DNA from: Flagellimonas sp. CMM7
Lineage (GTDB): Bacteria > Bacteroidota > Bacteroidia > Flavobacteriales > Flavobacteriaceae
Direction of reading: 5' to 3'
NCBI RefSeq assembly: GCF_021390195.1
Contig: NZ_CP090003.1
Coordinates: 2,158,001 to 2,222,000, forward strand
DNA length: 64,000 nucleotides
Shown here: one piece after another, positions 17,521-25,864 of the stretch
How the letters are laid out: every line of letters starts with the position of its first letter
Position numbering within the stretch: position 1 is the first letter of the stretch
Made by a program: the position numbers and the translations under genes
The notes under the pieces: generated by a model
Database searches by the model: none
Seen by the model: only the letters and a program-made list of their open reading frames with translations
What the model was told of the DNA's origin: nothing

Positions 17521-18495
17521 TTATTTTGGATAAGTTTCCAAAAGTTTCGCTTGTTCCTCGATAGCCGTTTTAAATTCAGATTTTAAAGTATTCACCAGCT
17601 CAGAAACAGGCATTACATTTTCAATTGTAGTTACCCCTTGTCCTGCAGACCAAATGGTTTTCCAAGCCTTGGCTTCGGTATCCAATTCTTTTCCAAAGTC
17701 AATTTTATGGTCCTTTTTAAGATCTTCTTGAGTAATTCCTGCAGCTTGAAGACTTGGTGCTAAAAAATTGGCGTGTACTCCAGAAATAGCTGCCGTATAA
17801 ACCACATCACTTGCTCCGGCATCAATAATCATTTTTCGGTATTCTTCCGGCGCTTTGCTTTCTTCTGAGTTTATAAAACGCGTTCCCATATAAGCCAAGT
17901 CGGCTCCCATTTGCATGGCAGAGGCAATATCTTGCCCAGTACTAATGCAACCAGAAAGTAGTATGGTCTTCTTAAAGATTTTTTTCACTTCAGCAATCAA
18001 ACTCATAGGGTTGATACTTCCAGCATGTCCTCCTGCTCCTGCAGCAACAAGGATAAGTCCATCAACACCAGCTTCTGAAGCTTTTTCAGCATGTCTTTTT
18101 TTAATGATATCATGAAAAACCAAACCTCCATAGCTATGAATGGCGTCTACTACTTGACTTACAGCTCCCAATGAGGTAATGACCAACGGGACTTTGTGTT
18201 TTACACAAAGCATGACATCAGCTTGTAATCTTGGATTTGTTGGATGAACTATGAGATTGACTCCAAAAGGGGCTGGTTTTTTACCAGTTTCTTCTTTAAA
18301 CTCCTTTAGTTCTGATTTTATTTGGATGAGCCATTCTTCAAAACCTTCACTTGTACGTTGGTTAAGTGCGGGAAAAGTACCTACAATTCCATTTTTACAG
18401 CACTCTATAACTAGCTTGGGCCCAGAAATAAGAAACATGGGAGCTGCAACGGCAGGGAGAGAAAGGTCTTTGATGAATTCGGCTTTTTGGCTCAT
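17521..18495 (-). CDS. Nitronate monooxygenase family protein
   Basis: The 324-residue FMN-dependent TIM-barrel protein resembles 2-nitropropane dioxygenase/nitronate monooxygenase and enoyl-reductase II-like enzymes. Visible signatures are the N-terminal PAVAAPMFLIS, GADLAYMGTRFI near the phosphate-binding site, and GLILVAAGAGGHAG, whose His fits the family's active-site His. It would oxidise alkyl nitronates or propionate 3-nitronate, though many members have other substrates. It is convergent with the FAD protein (5 bases between stops) and stands alone. Confidence 0.85.
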   Translation of the reverse strand: MSQKAEFIKDLSLPAVAAPMFLISGPKLVIECCKNGIVGTFPALNQRTSEGFEEWLIQIKSELKEFKEETGKKPAPFGVNLIVHPTNPRLQADVMLCVKHKVPLVITSLGAVSQVVDAIHSYGGLVFHDIIKKRHAEKASEAGVDGLILVAAGAGGHAGSINPMSLIAEVKKIFKKTILLSGCISTGQDIASAMQMGADLAYMGTRFINSEESKAPEEYRKMIIDAGASDVVYTAAISGVHANFLAPSLQAAGITQEDLKKDHKIDFGKELDTEAKAWKTIWSAGQGVTTIENVMPVSELVNTLKSEFKTAIEEQAKLLETYPK

Positions 18496-18611
18496 GGGTT
18501 TTGTGTTAAAGTATCTTTAAAAATAAGATTATTTATAGTGTCAGATTAGAATCAGTTTTCAAAACTATAGTAATTTTACAATTATTATGCATGCATAACA
18601 AATAACGGACT

Positions 18612-19088
18612 ATGTTTTTTAAAGAATTTGAAATACGCTGGAGCGATTTGGATGCCAATCGCCACTTAGCTAATTCGGCTTATATCAATTTTATGAGCCA
18701 TACACGGATGGCATATCTTGGAAAACTTGGGTTTAATCAAAAGTCCATGGCGCAACATAATATTGGTCCAGTGGTCTTTTATGAACACATGTACTACTTT
18801 AAGGAAGTCTTTCCTGGGAAACCGGTAAAAGTTTCACTTGGTTTTAAAGGGATGAGTGAGGATGGAATGTTCTTTGAATTTCAACATGATTTTTACGATG
18901 CCGATGGGAAAAATTTTGCCAGTTGCGAAATGATGGGTGCATGGATGGATTTAAAAGAACGCAGTTTAACCGCTTTACCTCAAGTATTTTTGGATGCTTT
19001 TGATAAAATGGAGAAAGTGGAAGATTTTAAAACCTTAACCAAAGCGGATACCCGAAAGTTTTTTAAGATTCCTAAGGATTTGGTTTAG
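18612..19088 (+). CDS. Acyl-CoA thioesterase, 4-hydroxybenzoyl-CoA thioesterase type
   Basis: The 158-residue single hotdog domain carries the family start IRWSDLDANRHLANSAYINF, where Asp is the expected catalytic acid. It should hydrolyse an acyl-CoA thioester in the cytoplasm. Chain length is unknown. Its last 17 bases overlap the 3' end of the convergent EamA gene. Confidence 0.85.
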   Translation: MFFKEFEIRWSDLDANRHLANSAYINFMSHTRMAYLGKLGFNQKSMAQHNIGPVVFYEHMYYFKEVFPGKPVKVSLGFKGMSEDGMFFEFQHDFYDADGKNFASCEMMGAWMDLKERSLTALPQVFLDAFDKMEKVEDFKTLTKADTRKFFKIPKDLV

Positions 19089-19965
19089 GTTTTTTACTAG
19101 CCAGATAAACGCCTAATAGCACTAGAACTGTTGCCATTATTTTAACCAGGGTAAGTTGGTCTTTGCCCGAAAACAGCGCAAATAAAATTCCAAATAAGGG
19201 CTGGACATAGACAAAAGCCCCTACTGTTGATGCCTTTAATTCTGTAAGTGCAAATACATTAAAAAGGTAGGTCATAAATGTGGTGCCAATAACAACGAAG
19301 GCAATAGATCCATAGGCCCACAATGGAATAGTAGACCATTCTATCTCCATAAATTCGGGCAGAGTTATTGGGAAATTAATGATTACTGCAATGGTAAACA
19401 ACCACTTCATCAATGTAAATGGATGGTATTTTTCAATTAACTTTTTTACCACGATAAGGTAAGCGCCATAAGATGTTGCATTTACTATAAAAAGAAAATT
19501 CCCCAGAGGAATATTGGGGGCATCTTGTCGTATTTCTGCTCCAAAAAGAATCAAAGCTATGGCTCCAATAAAACCTAAAAGTATACCGAGCCCCTTGTTC
19601 AAGGTTATTTTTTCACGCAGAAAAAAAGCGGATAAGATTACAACAATAATTGGGGTGATGGTTACCAAAACGGCGCTGTTTATAGGCGTTGACAGTTGTA
19701 GACCTTTAAAAAACGCCAGCATATTTATGACCATTCCCAAAATGGCGCAAACCAATATTCTGCCCCAGTCTTTTTTTTGAATTTTTTCTTTTGGTCCTAA
19801 AAAGGAAATGCCCCAAAATAGGATGGCAGCACCTACCACGCGCAGCATTATAAATCCAAAAGGCCCCACATAGTGGGGCATAACACCCTTAGCAATAGTA
19901 TGGTTGATCCCATAAATGGTGGTGGCACCTATGGCCGCCAAAATTGCTAGTGTTCTTTTGCTCAT
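19072..19965 (-). CDS. EamA (DMT) family transporter
   Basis: The 297-residue protein has ten hydrophobic segments in two EamA repeats (about 5-140 and 150-290), for example SAVLVTITPIIVVILSAFFL and TVGAFVYVQPLFGILFALF. DMT exporters pump out small metabolites such as amino acids. It is the last gene of the ArsR-led cluster; its ATG overlaps the stop of the ArsC-like gene by 4 bases. The 3' end overlaps the thioesterase gene by 17 bases. Substrate unknown. Confidence 0.88.
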   Translation of the reverse strand: MSKRTLAILAAIGATTIYGINHTIAKGVMPHYVGPFGFIMLRVVGAAILFWGISFLGPKEKIQKKDWGRILVCAILGMVINMLAFFKGLQLSTPINSAVLVTITPIIVVILSAFFLREKITLNKGLGILLGFIGAIALILFGAEIRQDAPNIPLGNFLFIVNATSYGAYLIVVKKLIEKYHPFTLMKWLFTIAVIINFPITLPEFMEIEWSTIPLWAYGSIAFVVIGTTFMTYLFNVFALTELKASTVGAFVYVQPLFGILFALFSGKDQLTLVKIMATVLVLLGVYLASKKPKPNP

Positions 19966-20315
19966 GAATGAAGTGCCTCTTTTGCCTTTTGAACTATTTT
20001 TTTAGAATTCCCCACGAATATTTGCTGACCAACAATGGTTACCGGTCGTTTTAGGAATGTATAGTGTTCAAGAATCAGATTTTTATAATCATCCTCAGAT
20101 AATTGTTGCTCATGCAATCCTCTTTGGCGGAACAACATGGCCCGTTTACTGAACAGGGATTCATAGCTTCCGGATATTGCTGCCATTTCTTCAACTTGTT
20201 CTGTTGTAATGGCTTCAGTTTTTATTTCTTGCAATACTACCCCATCGAGAGGTTGCAACTCTTTTAAAATGCGGATACATGTGGAGCAGCTTCCTAGGTG
20301 GTATATTTTTTTCAT
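19962..20315 (-). CDS. ArsC/Spx-like thioredoxin-fold protein
   Basis: The 117-residue protein has an N-terminal CxxC (GSCSTC, Cys 10 and 13) and an ArsC-like fold, ending with the RPVTIVGQQIFVGNSKK segment in which the RP pair follows the family. Family members include glutaredoxin-dependent arsenate reductases and Spx-type regulators. The CxxC resembles Spx/YffB more than classical ArsC (CxxS or single Cys). An ArsR gene is in the same cluster, but no arsenite pump or arsM is seen, so arsenic resistance is not shown. Confidence 0.78.
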   Translation of the reverse strand: MKKIYHLGSCSTCIRILKELQPLDGVVLQEIKTEAITTEQVEEMAAISGSYESLFSKRAMLFRQRGLHEQQLSEDDYKNLILEHYTFLKRPVTIVGQQIFVGNSKKIVQKAKEALHS

Positions 20316-20363
20316 TTTAATTTTTTTTAGGTCATAGAGAGTTCAAAATTCGTTTATTTCACA

Positions 20364-21056
20364 TTAAGAAAGCGCAAAATCCACGGCTTTTTGAGCATGT
20401 ATTTTTGTAGTATCAAATGTTGGGGTGGCTACCTCACTGTCAGATATTAACATTGGTAGTTCTGTACATCCTAAAATTACACCTTCAGCACCTTGGGCTT
20501 CTAATTTTTTAATGATGCCCAAACAAACTTCTTTGGATTCTGGTTTAAAAACACCCTTAACAAGTTCATTGTAAATAATGGAGTGAAGCGTATCCATGTC
20601 CTCATTATTGGGAACCAAAATTTCCAGATCAAATTCTTCTCTAAGTATTTTGGTGTAAAAATCTTTCTCCATAGTAAACTTTGTACCCAATAAAGCTACT
20701 TTCTTTATTCCGGTTTTCACAATTGCCTCACCGGTTGCATTGGCAATATGTAAAAAAGGAACGCTGGTTGCACCAGTAATGGCATCACTTACTAAGTGAA
20801 TAGTGTTTGTACATAGGATTACAAAATCTGATCCAGCTTTTTCCAATGTTTCCGCATGTTGAGCCATAAGGTTTCCGATGAGGTCCCAGTTATCGGAGAA
20901 GGAGTAACGTTCTATTTCATCAAAGTCGACTGATGAGAGCAAACTTTTAGCAGAGTGAGATCCACCTAATTTTTCCCGAACCATTTCATTTATATGTTGG
21001 TAATATATTTTAGAGGACTCCCAACTCATTCCTCCTATTAAGCCAATAGTTTTCAT
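20364..21056 (-). CDS. Aspartate/glutamate racemase family protein
   Basis: The 230 residues match the Asp/Glu racemase (YgeA) family: N-terminal GLIGGMSWESS, first catalytic Cys in CTNTIH (C82), second in LGCTELP (C197). Both Cys are present, so PLP-independent racemisation is possible. It is cytoplasmic. It lies between the ArsR-type regulator and the ArsC-like gene in the same direction. The amino-acid substrate is unclear. Confidence 0.87.
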   Translation of the reverse strand: MKTIGLIGGMSWESSKIYYQHINEMVREKLGGSHSAKSLLSSVDFDEIERYSFSDNWDLIGNLMAQHAETLEKAGSDFVILCTNTIHLVSDAITGATSVPFLHIANATGEAIVKTGIKKVALLGTKFTMEKDFYTKILREEFDLEILVPNNEDMDTLHSIIYNELVKGVFKPESKEVCLGIIKKLEAQGAEGVILGCTELPMLISDSEVATPTFDTTKIHAQKAVDFALS

Positions 21057-21075
21057 TACTTGTTTTTTAATGATT

Positions 21076-21216
21076 TTACTTTGTTTTAGACATCCCTTCG
21101 GCCCCCTCTATCACAAAGGAACTCAATAAAGCCAATACTTTATGTAAGAAAGTTGTGTTGGACTTTTTTGTTACGGTTACTTCGGTTAAACAGGTGCAAT
21201 CCAAATAATTTTCCAT
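21076..21216 (-). CDS. Possible 46-residue ORF
   Basis: An ATG at 21214-21216 opens a 46-codon frame ending in TAA at 21076-21078, in the 208-base gap between the ArsR and racemase genes and in the same direction. The product would contain two Cys (CTC) near the start and one short hydrophobic helix (FLHKVLALLSSFVIEG). No family is recognised. It could be a real small gene of the operon or chance. Confidence 0.25.
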   Translation of the reverse strand: MENYLDCTCLTEVTVTKKSNTTFLHKVLALLSSFVIEGAEGMSKTK

Positions 21217-21264
21217 AATTTTCACATTTAGATTTCGCTAAATATCGATTTGTTAGATAAAAAA

Positions 21265-21567
21265 CTATAAATCTGTTTTAATAGCTTCAATATAAGCCTT
21301 GATTACTTGTTCATTTCTTCTGTAATATGTCCATTTTCCATGTCTGGTAGGAATGACCAAATCTACATTTTGCATAGAGTTCAAATAAGTTGAAATTGTT
21401 GACTGCGATAGACCAGTTTTATCTTGTATATATCCTACGCAGACCCCATCGTCAAAATGGTCAATGTCTTGATGTGGGGGGAAATTTAATTCAGGTTTTT
21501 TTAGCCACTTCAGAATATTAACCCTAGTTTTATTTGATAAAATTTTACTTATTTCAACAATATCCAT
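21265..21567 (-). CDS. ArsR-family winged-helix regulator
   Basis: The 100-residue protein is a single winged-helix domain of the ArsR/SmtB type (ISKILSNKTRVNILKWLKKPE, then VGYIQDKTGLSQSTISTYLNSMQNVDLVIPTRHGKWTYY). No CVC metal site is in the recognition helix, so it may sense something other than arsenite. It heads a same-strand run of a small ORF, racemase, ArsC-like and EamA genes. A perfect 9-base inverted repeat lies 25 bases upstream, and autoregulation is likely. Confidence 0.87.
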   Translation of the reverse strand: MDIVEISKILSNKTRVNILKWLKKPELNFPPHQDIDHFDDGVCVGYIQDKTGLSQSTISTYLNSMQNVDLVIPTRHGKWTYYRRNEQVIKAYIEAIKTDL

Positions 21568-21591
21568 ACCGCAAAGATAATATAAATATTT

Positions 21592-21615
21592 ACATATCTA
21601 AATAAATAGATATGT
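21592..21615. promoter_or_regulatory. Inverted-repeat operator upstream of the ArsR gene
   Basis: ACATATCTA (21592-21600) and TAGATATGT (21607-21615) form a perfect 9-base inverted repeat with a 6-base spacer, 25 bases upstream of the ArsR ATG. Position and symmetry fit an ArsR dimer site. Confidence 0.6.
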
Positions 21616-21658
21616 TTATTTTTCATCTTACCTTCCCAAAAGTATATCGGATAGAAAA

Positions 21659-21687
21659 TTGAAGTTTTATATAATCGATTATATTTG
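21659..21687 (+). promoter_or_regulatory. Bacteroidota-type promoter for the gene at 21721
   Basis: TTG at 21659-21661 and TATATTTG at 21680-21687 are 18 bases apart, matching the flavobacterial consensus. The expected transcript start is near 21694, leaving a leader of about 27 bases. Confidence 0.6.
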
Positions 21688-21720
21688 TGCTAGCAGCAGG
21701 CCCCCAAAGTCTTTATCAAT

Positions 21721-22272
21721 ATGAAAAAAAACTGCCTACGCTGCTTGATATTTTTGACCTTGTTCATGATTTCCCTGGAACAAGCCTACTCACAAAGAAG
21801 TGATTTTTTCTTCGACATAGTTCCAAGCTATAAGACAAATGGATACGGTATAAACGGCAATATCAATTATTTCCACAGTACCACGGATTTTTTTAGGGCA
21901 TCGTTCGTGTTCGCCTCTTCAATAGAACAGCCCGTTGCAGGCCTTGAGTTTCCATATGATGATTACATGTTGAGCCTTGGATACTTTACAACCTTAGTTA
22001 CCTCGCCAAAAAAAGGATTTTTTATGTTTTTTGGCGGAGGTCCCTCCTTGGGCTATAAATACATTAATCGCGGTGAAACTGATTTCCCATTTGATGCCGT
22101 GGATGCCGAGAGTTCTTTCATGTATGGAGGTTTTGCTACTTTTGAACTGGATTTTTTCCTATCGGATACCTTTTCGATAATTCTTCCAATTACCGGATTC
22201 TATCATTTTAACAGTGACCTTAACAATACCACGCTTTTATTGGGAGCAGGGCTGCGTTATTATTTGGATTAA
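21721..22272 (+). CDS. Exported beta-barrel-like protein
   Basis: The 183-residue protein has a signal peptide (about 1-24, ending QAYSQ). Its mature part has alternating hydrophobic strands with aromatic ends (YMLSLGYFTTL, KGFFMFFGGGPSLGYKY, FATFELDFFL, TLLLGAGLRYYLD) like a small eight-stranded outer-membrane barrel. The ending RYYLD is terminal-strand-like. No family is recognised. It stands alone with its own promoter, and similar proteins near conjugation genes exist, but no such genes are here. Confidence 0.6.
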   Translation: MKKNCLRCLIFLTLFMISLEQAYSQRSDFFFDIVPSYKTNGYGINGNINYFHSTTDFFRASFVFASSIEQPVAGLEFPYDDYMLSLGYFTTLVTSPKKGFFMFFGGGPSLGYKYINRGETDFPFDAVDAESSFMYGGFATFELDFFLSDTFSIILPITGFYHFNSDLNNTTLLLGAGLRYYLD

Positions 22273-22323
22273 CTTTTTTACTTCACTTGTTTTAGCTACA
22301 GAATCTGGGAAAAATAAAACAGA

Positions 22324-23067
22324 CTAGGATTTTACCTTATTTTTTAAATATTTATTTACCTCCTTAAAAGGCAAGGTTAAAAGAATGGGGCCGTCCGCAT
22401 AAGAAGCAACCTCATATTGGTTATAGGTCAACTGAATACCATCTTTGGTATATCCAATGTTTTCTGCCAAATGAAAGATATCGCGTTCAAACATAAATCC
22501 GGTTATGTTAATGTTCTCATTTTGCGGGATATCTTCCTGAATCCTAAATTTGGTCTCGGCAAATTTTTGAAAACCTTCCATATCTTCAAAAAGCTCCCAA
22601 TTTTCAAGCTCTACTCCTTTTCTTTTATTAAAATTCAAGAAAGTTGTAGAACCATACCCATGTGCACCACCTGTAAATGTATATGCATTAAAGATCAATG
22701 TGAGAATATTGGCATCTTCATAAACAACCTCACTATTTACTTCAGCTTCCCAACCTACGGTCTCATCAGGGAATTTGGTTTTTAGTTCTTTAAAACTATT
22801 GTTGAAAGAGGCGATGGCATCATCCACTTTATCAATTTCCAGCTCTTCATCAAAAGAGAGCAAAGCAATAAGTTCTTCTTCTAGAGCATTATTTATGGCA
22901 CGAGCTACGGCTGTTTCATCCAATGCTCTTGGTATATTGATTTCAATTTTTGGGCATTCATTGCAAGTACCCCCAGTTAGTTGAAGAGGTTCAAAAGTAA
23001 GTTTGCCTTCATTTTCACAACCAATGGTGAGCAGTAAGACAAGGAGTAGGCAAAGTGGGTTTTTCAT
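22324..23067 (-). CDS. DUF3298/DUF4163-type lipoprotein
   Basis: The start is taken at the ATG at 23065-23067 (MKNPLCLLLVLLLTIGC), giving a good lipobox with Cys at residue 17; an upstream start would add 11 charged residues before the signal peptide. The 247-residue product has a DUF4163-like N-terminal half (IEINIPRALDETAVARAIN) and a DUF3298-like C-terminal half (GGAHGYGSTTFLNFN, then LTYNQYEVASYADGPILLTLPF). This pairing occurs in PdaC-type and RsiV-like outer domains that bind cell-wall or lysozyme-like partners. The role here is unknown. It is divergent from metB. Confidence 0.75.
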   Translation of the reverse strand: MKNPLCLLLVLLLTIGCENEGKLTFEPLQLTGGTCNECPKIEINIPRALDETAVARAINNALEEELIALLSFDEELEIDKVDDAIASFNNSFKELKTKFPDETVGWEAEVNSEVVYEDANILTLIFNAYTFTGGAHGYGSTTFLNFNKRKGVELENWELFEDMEGFQKFAETKFRIQEDIPQNENINITGFMFERDIFHLAENIGYTKDGIQLTYNQYEVASYADGPILLTLPFKEVNKYLKNKVKS

Positions 23068-23104
23068 AAAGCGAGGTTTTAGGGTCATCAAAAATAACAC
23101 ATCA

Positions 23105-23135
23105 TTGATTACTCCAAAAGATAACGATACATTTG
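23105..23135 (+). promoter_or_regulatory. Bacteroidota-type promoter for the metB-like gene
   Basis: TTG at 23105-23107 and TACATTTG at 23128-23135, 20 bases apart, fit the flavobacterial consensus. The transcript should start near 23142, so the leader is only about 12 bases. That leaves no room for a SAM riboswitch. Confidence 0.65.
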
Positions 23136-23153
23136 TATGCAGATTAAGACAAA

Positions 23154-24308
23154 ATGAGCAAAAAAGACTTAAAATTCAACAGTAAAACAATTCACGGGGG
23201 GCAGCAACCAGATAAAGCGTATGGTGCCGTAATGCCTCCAATTTATCAAACTTCTACCTATGCCCAGACCACACCTGGAGGGCATCAAGGGTTTGAATAT
23301 TCACGAAGTGCCAATCCTACAAGGACCGCTTTGGAAAATGCTTTGGCAAGTATTGAGAACGGTACTTATGGGCTTGCATTTGCAAGTGGACTTTCCGCTA
23401 TTGATGCGGTAATAAAGTTATTGAATCCCGGCGATGAAGTGGTTTCTACCAATGATTTGTATGGGGGGAGTTACAGGTTGTTCAAACAAATTTTTGAAAA
23501 GTATGGTATCAAATTCCATTTTATTGGAATGCAAAGCATTGAAACCATTGAGCAGCATGTAAATGACAATACAAAACTGATTTGGGTAGAGACACCAACC
23601 AATCCAATGATGAATGTGATAGATGTTCAAGCGATATCTAGCTTGGCGAAGAAACACAATTTATTGTTGGCCGTGGACAATACATTTGCTACACCTTACT
23701 TACAACGCCCATTGGATTTAGGAGCAGATATTGTAATGCACTCTGCAACCAAGTATTTGGGTGGACATAGTGATGTTGTAGTTGGAGCTTTGATTGTAAA
23801 AGATAAGGAGCTTGCGGACAAACTTTATTTTATTCAGAATGCTAGTGGTGCTGTTTGTGGACCAATGGATAGTTTTTTAACGCTTAGAGGAATAAAGACA
23901 CTTCACGTTCGTATGCAAAGACATTGTGAAAATGGAAAGGCGATTGCTGAATATTTGGCAAAACATCCAAAAATTGAAAAAGTATACTGGCCAGGGTTTG
24001 AAACACACCCCAATCATGATGTAGCCAAAAGCCAGATGGATGACTTTGGAGGAATGATTTCTTTTGTTCCAACGGGAAGCAATTATGATGAAGCTATCAA
24101 AATTGTTGAAAAATTAGAAATTTTCACCCTTGCCGAATCTTTAGGGGGTGTGGAAAGTTTGGCAGGACATCCTGCTAGTATGACTCATGCGAGTATTCCA
24201 AAGGAAGAACGCGAAAAGAGTGGCGTTGTGGATTCTTTAATTAGGTTAAGTGTTGGGATTGAGGATGCCGATGATTTAATAGCCGACCTAGAACAAGCCA
24301 TAGGATAG
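23154..24308 (+). CDS. metB: Cystathionine gamma-synthase / trans-sulfuration PLP enzyme
   Basis: The 384-residue protein is a Cys/Met-metabolism PLP enzyme. The PLP-lysine lies in HSATKYLGGHSDV (K200), and the SRSANPTR and DLYGGSYRLF segments bind cofactor phosphate in the dimer. Family members are hard to separate by sequence: cystathionine gamma-synthase, gamma-lyase and O-acylhomoserine sulfhydrylase are all possible. The sequence ESLGGVESLAGHPASMTHASIP near the C-terminus is typical of gamma-synthase/lyase. It stands alone, driven by its own promoter. metB is the best guess. Confidence 0.8.
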   Translation: MSKKDLKFNSKTIHGGQQPDKAYGAVMPPIYQTSTYAQTTPGGHQGFEYSRSANPTRTALENALASIENGTYGLAFASGLSAIDAVIKLLNPGDEVVSTNDLYGGSYRLFKQIFEKYGIKFHFIGMQSIETIEQHVNDNTKLIWVETPTNPMMNVIDVQAISSLAKKHNLLLAVDNTFATPYLQRPLDLGADIVMHSATKYLGGHSDVVVGALIVKDKELADKLYFIQNASGAVCGPMDSFLTLRGIKTLHVRMQRHCENGKAIAEYLAKHPKIEKVYWPGFETHPNHDVAKSQMDDFGGMISFVPTGSNYDEAIKIVEKLEIFTLAESLGGVESLAGHPASMTHASIPKEEREKSGVVDSLIRLSVGIEDADDLIADLEQAIG

Positions 24309-24339
24309 CTATTTTTGCAAAATTTTTAAAAAAAGCCTA

Positions 24340-24367
24340 TTTGAATTATGTAAATAGTATAATTTTG
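24340..24367 (+). promoter_or_regulatory. Promoter candidate for gdhA
   Basis: TTTG at 24340-24343 and TAATTTTG at 24360-24367 resemble the flavobacterial promoter, with a 16-base spacer that is slightly short. The expected start is near 24374, about 40 bases before the gdhA ATG. Confidence 0.5.
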
Positions 24368-24413
24368 CCGTCAAATTCCTAATTCATTAAAAACAACGTT
24401 AGTAATCCGTTTT

Positions 24414-25757
24414 ATGGAAGCAAAAATTAAAGCATTTATGGATGAGGTGAAGACCAGAAATGGTCACGAACCAGAATTCATCCAAGCGGTACAGGAGGTA
24501 GCAGAGACTGTTATCCCGTATATTGTAAAGCATGATATCTATCATGGAAAAAATATCCTTTTAAGAATGGTAGAGCCAGAGCGATTGATTTCTTTTCGTG
24601 TGGCTTGGGTAGATGATGATGGGGAGATTCATGTAAACCGTGGATATCGAGTTCAGATGAATTCGGCCATAGGACCTTACAAAGGAGGACTTAGGTTTCA
24701 CAAAACAGTAAATGCCAGTGTTCTAAAGTTCTTGGCGTTTGAACAAGTTTTTAAAAATAGTTTAACAACCTTGCCTATGGGTGGAGGTAAAGGAGGTTCA
24801 GATTTTGACCCTAAAGGCAAGTCTGATGATGAGGTAATGCGTTTTTGCCATGCCTTTATGCTAGAGTTGAACAGACATATTGGTCCAAATACGGATGTTC
24901 CAGCTGGGGACATTGGTGTTGGTGCCCGTGAGATAGGATTCCTTTTTGGAATGTACAAGAAAATACGAAACGAGTTTACCGGAGTATTGACCGGAAAGGG
25001 TCGTTCTTGGGGAGGATCATTGATTCGTCCCGAAGCTACAGGATACGGAACCGTGTATTTTGCTGATAGCATGTTAAAAATAAAGGGAGATTCCTTTAAA
25101 GGCAAAAATGTTGTGATTTCCGGTTCTGGAAATGTGGCGCAATATGCTGCAGAAAAAGTCTTGCAATTAGGTGGAAAGGTATTGACGTTATCAGATTCTG
25201 GAGGCTATATATACGACAAAGATGGTATAGATGCCGACAAACTTGCTTTTGTAATGGATTTGAAAAACAACCGAAGAGGAAGAATTTCGGAATATGCTGA
25301 TAAATATTCGTCTGCTGAATTCCATAAAGGAAAAACACCTTGGGAAGTTTCATGTGATGTGGCATTACCTTGTGCAACACAAAACGAGTTAACTGGGGAT
25401 GATGCTGCCGTTTTAATAAAAAATGGCTGTATTGCGGTTGCAGAAGGAGCCAACATGCCTTCTACACCAGAAGCTATTCATGCTTTCCATGAAGCAAAAA
25501 TATTATTTGCGCCAGGTAAAGCTTCCAATGCTGGTGGTGTTGCCACTTCTGGTTTAGAGATGTCTCAAAACTCACTTCGTATTAGTTGGACACGTGAAGA
25601 AGTAGATGACAGACTAAAAGGGATTATGGAAGATATTCATGATTCTTGTATTGAATACGGAAAAGAAGCTGATGGATATTGCAACTATGTGAAAGGAGCC
25701 AATATTGCTGGTTTTGTAAAAGTAGCCGATGCTATGTTAGCTCAGGGAGTTATTTAA
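24414..25757 (+). CDS. gdhA: Glutamate dehydrogenase
   Basis: The 447 residues are the size of hexameric bacterial NADP-type glutamate dehydrogenase. Signatures are GPYKGGLRFH, the catalytic-site PMGGGKGGSDFDPKGKSD, the PAGDIGVGAREIG loop and the dinucleotide motif VISGSGNVAQYAAEK. It links 2-oxoglutarate and ammonium to glutamate and is a main nitrogen-entry step. It is monocistronic, with a promoter-like site upstream and a strong terminator downstream. NADP preference is inferred from length and similarity. Confidence 0.93.
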   Translation: MEAKIKAFMDEVKTRNGHEPEFIQAVQEVAETVIPYIVKHDIYHGKNILLRMVEPERLISFRVAWVDDDGEIHVNRGYRVQMNSAIGPYKGGLRFHKTVNASVLKFLAFEQVFKNSLTTLPMGGGKGGSDFDPKGKSDDEVMRFCHAFMLELNRHIGPNTDVPAGDIGVGAREIGFLFGMYKKIRNEFTGVLTGKGRSWGGSLIRPEATGYGTVYFADSMLKIKGDSFKGKNVVISGSGNVAQYAAEKVLQLGGKVLTLSDSGGYIYDKDGIDADKLAFVMDLKNNRRGRISEYADKYSSAEFHKGKTPWEVSCDVALPCATQNELTGDDAAVLIKNGCIAVAEGANMPSTPEAIHAFHEAKILFAPGKASNAGGVATSGLEMSQNSLRISWTREEVDDRLKGIMEDIHDSCIEYGKEADGYCNYVKGANIAGFVKVADAMLAQGVI

Positions 25758-25781
25758 ATAACTAACTCAGAATTAGAATAT

Positions 25782-25816
25782 AAGTGGGCGGTTGAATTAC
25801 AATCGCCCACTTTTTT
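25782..25816 (+). terminator. Rho-independent terminator of gdhA
   Basis: The arms 25782-25794 (AAGTGGGCGGTTG) and 25800-25812 (CAATCGCCCACTT) pair over 13 bases with one wobble and a 5-base loop, and T residues follow to 25816. Confidence 0.93.
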
Positions 25817-25864
25817 ATTTTCAGCCGAAAACAAACAATTAGAATTTATTATTAACCAACAAAA

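Noticed and set aside
19962..21567. Arsenic-resistance operon
   Set aside because: No arsenite pump or methylase is present, and the ArsR protein lacks the CVC metal site.
23101..23153. SAM riboswitch before the metB-like gene
   Set aside because: The predicted leader is only about 12 bases, with no room for an aptamer.
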